From contig DUKA01000226.1 in assembly GCA_013329615.1 (NCBI GenBank), positions 1 to 18,318 on the forward strand: a DNA stretch of 18,318 bases, written 5' to 3'. Position 1 is the first letter of the stretch, and each line of letters starts with the position of its first letter. Origin of the DNA: Candidatus Bathyarchaeota archaeon. GTDB lineage: Archaea > Thermoproteota > Bathyarchaeia > TCS64. This document shows, one piece after another, positions 13,392 through 18,318 of this stretch. The position numbers and the translations under genes are program-made. Under the pieces are notes generated by a model. It searched no databases. It worked only from the letters and a program-made list of their open reading frames with translations, and was not told the DNA's origin.

Positions 13392-15130
13392 AGAACCCCA
13401 TGATGAAAGTCCTCACATACCTGAAGCCCTACTGGAAGCCCGCGATCCTCTCAATACTGATGCTCAGCTTCTCGGTTATCATAGAGCTACAGATACCGAG
13501 ACTCCTGCAGAGGATCGTGGATGAGGGAATTGCCAACAAGGACCTCTGGCTCATCGGCGTGACCGCTGTCATGATGGTCGGCCTCGCCATATTTGACGCC
13601 GCCATGTCCATCGGCAACACCTTCCTCTCCGTGAGGGCGGCACAGGGATTCGCGGCCGACGTCCGCAGCGCCGTCTTCCGCCGAATACAGAGCTTCAGCT
13701 TCGGCAACCTCGACAGGTTCCAGACCGGCCAACTCATAATCAGGCTCACGAGCGACGTCAACATCGCCCAGATGATGGTGATGATGGGGCTACGCATGTT
13801 CATCAGGGCACCCCTCATGATCACCGGCAGCGTCCTCATGATGTACAGCGTCAACGCCGAACTCGCGGGCATCATACTCATCATAATGCCCCTCACGCTC
13901 GTGATCTCGGGCCTGTTCGTCTGGAAGGCGCAGCCCCTCTTCCTCAAGGTGCAGGCGAAGCTCGACCGCCTCAACTCGGTCCTGCAGGAGAACCTCGCGG
14001 GCATACGCGTCGTGAAGGCGTTCGTCCGCCAGAGCTACGAGGAGAAGCGCTTCGACGACGCCAACGCCGACCTGATGAAGCAGTCGATAAGCGTCCACCG
14101 CTTCATGTCCTTCCTCATGCCCTTCCTCTTCATGTTCATAAACCTGGGAACCCTCGTCGTCCTCTACTTCGGAGGCCAGCAGGTGATACAGGGCACGTTC
14201 ACGGTCGGCGAGATACTCGCCTTCAGCAACTACCTACTCTCGAGCATGTTTCCCCTAATCTTCCTCTCGATGATGGCGAGCCAGTTCTCATCCGCGGTCG
14301 CCTCGGCCAGCAGGATATACGAGGTGCTCGACTTCGAGCCCAAGGTCCAGAACAAGCCGGACGCGAAGCCGTTGGGCGATGTCTCGGGGCGCGTAGTGTT
14401 CGAGGATGTCAACTTCAGCTACAATCCGGAGGGCGGCGAGCCCGTGTTGAACGGCGTTAATTTCACAGCCGAGCCGGGGCAGGTGGTCGCGCTCCTAGGC
14501 GCAACGGGCAGCGGCAAATCCACGCTCATCAACCTCATCCCGCGCTTCTACGACGTGACCGGCGGCAAGATCACCGTCGACGGCGTCGACATAAGAGACG
14601 CGACGATAAATTCGCTACGCTCCCACATCGGCATAGCCCTGCAGGAGCCCATACTCTTCAGCGGCACAGTGCGCGACAACATAAGATACGGGAAGCCGGA
14701 GGCGAGCGATGAGGAGGTAGTAGCTGCCGCGAAGGCGGCGCAGGCACACGACTTCATAATGAGCTTTCCCAAGGGCTACGACACAGAGGTCGGGCAACGC
14801 GGCGCTGGCCTGAGCGGTGGCCAGAAGCAGCGCATAAGCATCGCACGCGCCATACTCGTCAAGCCCAAGATACTCATACTCGACGACTCGACAAGCAGCG
14901 TCGACGTCGAAACCGAGGCACTCATACAGGAAGCCCTCGAAACTGTCATGCAGAACAGAACCAGCTTCATAATCGCACAGCGCATAAGTAGCGTCCTCAA
15001 GGCAGACAAGATACTGGTCCTCGAACGCGGCAGGGTCGTCGCCGAGGGACACCACAAGGACCTCATGGAGACCAGTGAAATATATCGCGAGATTTACAAC
15101 TCCCAGCTCGGCGGAGGCATCAGGCTATGA
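13388..15130 (+). CDS. ABC exporter half-transporter with degenerate ATPase residues
   Basis: A half-size ABC exporter of about 580 residues: six membrane helices in the first 310, then a nucleotide-binding domain. Numbered from an in-frame ATG at 13373, the domain has Walker A GATGSGKST (376-384), Q-loop Q424 and signature LSGGQ (480-484). Walker B ends in D504-D505, with Asp in place of the catalytic Glu, and Q536 replaces the H-loop His (IIAQRIS). This is the pattern of the TM287-type partner in heterodimeric exporters, where this subunit supplies Walker motifs to the inactive site and an intact signature to the active one. The start could be 13373 or 13388; GGGGTG eight bases ahead of 13388 favours the latter, a four-base overlap with marR. 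The next gene overlaps as ATGA. Confidence 0.9.
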   Translation: MKNPMMKVLTYLKPYWKPAILSILMLSFSVIIELQIPRLLQRIVDEGIANKDLWLIGVTAVMMVGLAIFDAAMSIGNTFLSVRAAQGFAADVRSAVFRRIQSFSFGNLDRFQTGQLIIRLTSDVNIAQMMVMMGLRMFIRAPLMITGSVLMMYSVNAELAGIILIIMPLTLVISGLFVWKAQPLFLKVQAKLDRLNSVLQENLAGIRVVKAFVRQSYEEKRFDDANADLMKQSISVHRFMSFLMPFLFMFINLGTLVVLYFGGQQVIQGTFTVGEILAFSNYLLSSMFPLIFLSMMASQFSSAVASASRIYEVLDFEPKVQNKPDAKPLGDVSGRVVFEDVNFSYNPEGGEPVLNGVNFTAEPGQVVALLGATGSGKSTLINLIPRFYDVTGGKITVDGVDIRDATINSLRSHIGIALQEPILFSGTVRDNIRYGKPEASDEEVVAAAKAAQAHDFIMSFPKGYDTEVGQRGAGLSGGQKQRISIARAILVKPKILILDDSTSSVDVETEALIQEALETVMQNRTSFIIAQRISSVLKADKILVLERGRVVAEGHHKDLMETSEIYREIYNSQLGGGIRL

Positions 15131-16965
15131 GCGGCTCAGCACCACGCGGACCAGGCGGACCGGGAGGACCCGGCCCAGGAGCACATATGGCGAGAGGCGT
15201 CGAACGCGCCAAGAACCCCCGCGAAACGATAACACGCCTCGCCAGATACCTACTCACATACAAACTGGAACTCGTTGTAGTCGTAGTCGCCATCATAGCC
15301 GGTTCACTCTTGCAACTGCTAGGACCTTATCTGATCGGTGTGACCATCGACCAGTATATCGAGGTCGGTGACGGCGCCGGGCTCACGAGGATGTGCCTCA
15401 TCCTGCTCAGCGTCTACATAGGCAGCTACCTATGCCAGGCGATACAGGGCTGGATAATGGCGACGATAAGCCAGAAGGCGCTTCGCAAGATACGTCAGGA
15501 CCTATTCGAACACCTGCAGACCCTCAGCCTTAGCTTCTTCGACAGAAGGAGTCAAGGAGATCTCATGAGCAGGCTGACTAACGACATAGACGCCATCAAC
15601 ATGGCGATGACCCTCAACGTCACCATGATCATAAGCAGCGTCCTCAGCCTCGTCGGGATACTCGTGGCCATGTTCGCCCTCAACGTCTGGATGGCGCTCG
15701 GCAACCTCGTCGTCATCCCCTTCATGCTCTTCGTCACCCTCGTCATCGGGAAGAGGACCATGAGCGGATTCCGCGGCCTCCAGTCATCCATGGGCAGACT
15801 GAACGGGCGAATGGAGGAGGTGATCAGCGGAGAGCGCGTCGTCCAGGCATTCAGCAGGCAGGATGTCATACTCAGGGACTTCGACGCCGACAACAAGAAC
15901 TACCGCGAGGCGGCTACGAAGGCGATGAGCTGGGGCTTCATAATAATGCCCCTCGTCAACGTGATGAGCTACATCGGCATCGCCGTAGTGGCGGGGCTCG
16001 GAGGCTGGCTCGTAGTCACCGGCGCGGTAACAATCGGCCTCGTTGCCACATTCATCAACTACTCGCGCAACTTCGTCCAACCACTCCGCCAACTCGCCGA
16101 CCTATACAACAACATACAGACCGCCCTCGCTGGCGCCGAGCGCGTCTTCGAGATAGTAGACACTAAACCGGAAATCAACGACAAACCAGATGCCAAGCCC
16201 CTTCACGAGATCGAGGGCGACGTCGTCTTCGAGGACGTGGGCTTCAGCTACGATGGCAAGACGCCTGTGCTGGACGACGTTAGCTTCCACGCCGAGCCGG
16301 GGCAGACCATAGCGCTCGTCGGCCCAACCGGCGCTGGGAAGACGACGATGATCAACATCATCAGCAGGTTCTACGACATACAGTGCGGTTACATCAGGAT
16401 CGACGGGACCGATGTCCGCGATGTGACTCATGAGAGCCTGCGCAAGCAGATTGGCACGGTGCTGCAGGATAACTTCCTCTTCGCCGACACGGTGATGGAG
16501 AACATCCGATACGGAAACCTCGAAGCCACCGACGAGGACTGCGTCGCCGCGGCCAAGCTGGCGAACGCCGACCAGTTCATCATGCGTCTGCCAGACGGGT
16601 ACAAGACGCTGCTTACGGAGCGCGGCAGCAATTTGAGCCAGGGGCAGAGGCAGCTTCTCGCCATAGCCCGGGCGGTCGTAGCCGACCCCAAGATACTGAT
16701 CCTAGACGAGGCGACGAGCAGCGTAGACACCCGCACCGAGATCAGGATACAGGAGGCTCTGCTGCGCCTGATGGAGGGGAGGACGAGCTTCGTCATCGCA
16801 CACAGGCTGAGCACTATCAGGAACGCGGATCAGGTGCTTGTGATAAACAGGGGGCAGATAATCGAGCGGGGCACGCACGAGTCGCTGCTGGCTCAGAGGG
16901 GATTTTACTTCAACCTCTACAACAGCCAGTTCAGGGGGACAAACGGCGCCGCCCACCCCGAGTAA
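15127..16965 (+). CDS. ABC exporter half-transporter, catalytic partner
   Basis: A 612-residue ABC exporter subunit. Residues 1-25 are a Gly/Pro-rich tail (GPGGPGGPGPG), followed by six membrane helices (about 45-320) and an ATPase domain with Walker A GPTGAGKTT (399-407), signature LSQGQ (503-507), Walker B ending D527-E528 and H-loop H559. Glu and His are intact here, while the signature is the variant LSQGQ, as in TM288. Paired with the upstream gene, the heterodimer has one working site (this subunit's Walker motifs with the partner's LSGGQ) and one degenerate site. It starts with the ATGA overlap, so the subunits are probably made in equal amounts. Substrates are likely hydrophobic drugs, lipids or toxic metabolites; none can be named. 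Confidence 0.92.
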   Translation: MSGSAPRGPGGPGGPGPGAHMARGVERAKNPRETITRLARYLLTYKLELVVVVVAIIAGSLLQLLGPYLIGVTIDQYIEVGDGAGLTRMCLILLSVYIGSYLCQAIQGWIMATISQKALRKIRQDLFEHLQTLSLSFFDRRSQGDLMSRLTNDIDAINMAMTLNVTMIISSVLSLVGILVAMFALNVWMALGNLVVIPFMLFVTLVIGKRTMSGFRGLQSSMGRLNGRMEEVISGERVVQAFSRQDVILRDFDADNKNYREAATKAMSWGFIIMPLVNVMSYIGIAVVAGLGGWLVVTGAVTIGLVATFINYSRNFVQPLRQLADLYNNIQTALAGAERVFEIVDTKPEINDKPDAKPLHEIEGDVVFEDVGFSYDGKTPVLDDVSFHAEPGQTIALVGPTGAGKTTMINIISRFYDIQCGYIRIDGTDVRDVTHESLRKQIGTVLQDNFLFADTVMENIRYGNLEATDEDCVAAAKLANADQFIMRLPDGYKTLLTERGSNLSQGQRQLLAIARAVVADPKILILDEATSSVDTRTEIRIQEALLRLMEGRTSFVIAHRLSTIRNADQVLVINRGQIIERGTHESLLAQRGFYFNLYNSQFRGTNGAAHPE

Positions 16966-16970
16966 ACCCC

Positions 16971-16976
16971 TTTAAA
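16971..16976 (+). promoter_or_regulatory. TATA-like box, leaderless promoter of the small membrane protein
   Basis: TTTAAA six bases after the ABC operon stop is centred about 26 bases before the ATG at 17000, which has no SD. Transcription would begin at or beside the start codon. Confidence 0.5.
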
Positions 16977-16999
16977 CGGGCACTGCGCTTCTCCTCGTG

Positions 17000-17317
17000 A
17001 TGCCCGGCGAATACGTCTTCCTCCTGCTCTTCATACTGCTGTGCCTCGTCCTCGCCTACTTCCTCGGCAGAAGCCCGGTGCGCAGCGTCGTGGAGACGAG
17101 GATAACCGGCAAGAGGGTCAAATATCAGGAGTCCATAACCGCCTCGGGCAACGCCTATGTGCCGATGAAGCACGAGGTCTTCACGATAGACACCGAGATC
17201 ACTTTCGACATACCCGTCGCCAAGTCGCTGTGGGACAAGCTCGACACGAACGAGAGGGTGCTCCTCAACCATCACCTGAACGGGGAGTACAGCTTCAAGA
17301 AGCGGGTCACGGGATGA
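17000..17317 (+). CDS. Small single-pass membrane protein, function unknown
   Basis: I do not recognise this 105-residue protein. Residues 5-23 (EYVFLLLFILLCLVLAYFL) form one strongly hydrophobic helix near the N-terminus, followed by GRSPVRS and a soluble region rich in beta-type residues (VVETRITGKRVKYQESITA, HEVFTIDTEITFDIPV) ending in a basic tail. There is no cysteine outside the membrane helix and no lipobox. The positive residues just after the helix suggest that the C-terminal domain is in the cytoplasm. GTG at 16997 directly precedes the ATG and could also start it; the TATA spacing fits either as a leaderless message. Its last 11 bases overlap the convergent radical SAM gene. Confidence 0.6.
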   Translation: MPGEYVFLLLFILLCLVLAYFLGRSPVRSVVETRITGKRVKYQESITASGNAYVPMKHEVFTIDTEITFDIPVAKSLWDKLDTNERVLLNHHLNGEYSFKKRVTG

Positions 17318-18318
17318 TCTCGCAGCCGTTGTTTATTTTCGGGTAGTCGAGCGCGTCCCGGGGGAGTGTCCCATCCCTCATGAGTCTTCTCGTCGGCTCG
17401 ACGAGTGTCTCTAGTTCCCTTATCATGTGGCGCGTCGAGGCGCAGACTCGCTTGAACCACTCCTCACCCCAGAACATGGTCTTGTTGGCGAAGAGGCACC
17501 TGCCGCCGCAGACCCACTTGTCCGGGCAGAGGCTGCACGGCTCACCAACCGGGAGGATGTCGCGCAGAGACTCGGGGGTGCTGTTCCTTATGTCGCCCAC
17601 CGGCGAGTAGGGCAGTTCCGGGGCGATTGGGCAGGCGTCTATCCTGCCGCTCGTCATGACGGCGAAGCTGTCCCTGCCCGAGCCGCAGTGGATGTGAGGA
17701 ACAGGTTCTCCTGTGATCAGGGTGCGGAGCACCGGAATGAACGGCACGATCCCGGGGACCACGCCCTTTTCGAGTGAGTCACCAAAGTCCCTCACGAGCC
17801 TCGTGATGCCATCGTCGTATCTGGCTAGCCACTCCTCCACCTCATGCCCGTCCTTAATCTCCCCCCAGAAGACGTCGAGTTGCCAGTGCACGTGATCGAA
17901 GGCGGAGTCGTGGAGGTTTAGGAGGTGTGTCACATCCCTGTATATGTCGCCCCTCCTGCTGAACGCCATCCTCGCCACGAGGTCATTGGCGTAGCCCCTG
18001 CGGCGGATGTTCTGGCAATTGTGCATCACCGTGTCGTAGACGCCCACCTTCCTGTCGGCGTCAGTGACCTCTCGTCCGCCGTCGATGCTGACGAGGATGG
18101 CGTCGAGCCGGTTGAGGTAGGCTGGGTCGACCTCGTCGAGGTGTGTTGCGTTTGTCTGGAGGGTGTAAGCCTTGACTGGGACGTTGTCCATGGTCTCGTA
18201 CATCTTTTCGACGGCGAGTAGTGGCTCGCCGCCGTAGAAGCCGATGACCGCATCCGGATCGCGGCGGATGAAATTCGCGAGCACCTTCACGTCGTAGGCG
18301 ACCTCGAGGGGTATCCCC
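17307..18318 (-). CDS. Radical SAM/SPASM enzyme, N-terminus beyond the right edge
   Basis: 336 residues are visible, and the frame runs open through the window end, so the SAM-binding CxxxCxxC is not included. FYGGEPLL is the GGEP SAM motif, and YTLQTNAT and ILVSIDGG are later barrel strands. The C-terminal third is a complete seven-cysteine SPASM domain: counted from an in-frame GTG at 18290, C202, C220, C252, C255, C261, C265 and C283 fit CX9-15GX4C - CX2CX5CX3C - C, which binds two auxiliary [4Fe-4S] clusters. SPASM proteins modify ribosomally made peptides or activate enzymes such as sulfatases. The VHWQLDVFW segment recalls a group of archaeal putative peptide-modifying enzymes (AF1577 type), a recollection I cannot check here. 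No precursor peptide is recognised in the window. Confidence 0.85.
   Translation of the reverse strand, partial: GIPLEVAYDVKVLANFIRRDPDAVIGFYGGEPLLAVEKMYETMDNVPVKAYTLQTNATHLDEVDPAYLNRLDAILVSIDGGREVTDADRKVGVYDTVMHNCQNIRRRGYANDLVARMAFSRRGDIYRDVTHLLNLHDSAFDHVHWQLDVFWGEIKDGHEVEEWLARYDDGITRLVRDFGDSLEKGVVPGIVPFIPVLRTLITGEPVPHIHCGSGRDSFAVMTSGRIDACPIAPELPYSPVGDIRNSTPESLRDILPVGEPCSLCPDKWVCGGRCLFANKTMFWGEEWFKRVCASTRHMIRELETLVEPTRRLMRDGTLPRDALDYPKINNGCEIIP

Overview
The window looks like GC-rich archaeal DNA. The pointers are TATA-type promoters set so that several mRNAs would be leaderless or have very short leaders, frequent GTG/TTG (and one probable CTG) starts backed by Shine-Dalgarno (SD) sequences, a stand-alone 232-residue beta subunit of ADP-forming acyl-CoA synthetase, and a short single-domain Nfu protein. 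A lineage such as Bathyarchaeia or another TACK archaeon would fit, but this is inference from gene style; no marker gene is present. I see no rRNA, tRNA, CRISPR array, IS element or integrase.

Layout. (1) 1-2216, minus strand: start of a gene leaving at the left edge, ADP-forming acetyl/acyl-CoA synthetase beta subunit, and a class III PLP aminotransferase with a four-cysteine insertion. (2) 2495-3859, plus: an ArsB/NhaD-type ion permease. (3) 3886-8564, minus: a tight operon reading homoserine kinase, threonine synthase, aspartate kinase, aspartate-semialdehyde dehydrogenase. It gives aspartate-to-threonine synthesis without homoserine dehydrogenase, which must lie elsewhere. (4) 8713-9414, plus: Nfu-type Fe-S carrier and a small protein with a metzincin-like zinc motif. 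(5) 9416-9659, minus: a short zinc-ribbon gene broken by one frameshift. (6) 9788-11807, plus: flavin-reductase-like protein, flavodoxin (probable CTG start) and a cysteine-synthase-family enzyme. (7) 11804-12763, minus: a winged-helix regulator and a four-cysteine NADPH-FMN-reductase-fold flavoprotein. (8) 12879-16965, plus: MarR regulator and two half-transporters forming a heterodimeric ABC exporter of the TM287/288 type. (9) 17000-17317, plus: a one-helix membrane protein, convergent with a radical SAM/SPASM enzyme that runs off the right edge.

How the genes fit together. The right half is rich in redox functions: Nfu, three flavoproteins, cysteine synthesis, and an efflux pump behind a MarR repressor. 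Two inverted repeats lie just downstream of the marR TATA box, and sequences resembling parts of them recur at the start of the flavin-reductase gene, hinting at shared control. The most interesting items are the split zinc-ribbon gene, the CTG-start flavodoxin, the HExxHxxGxxD protein in the nfu operon, and the SPASM enzyme of unknown substrate.
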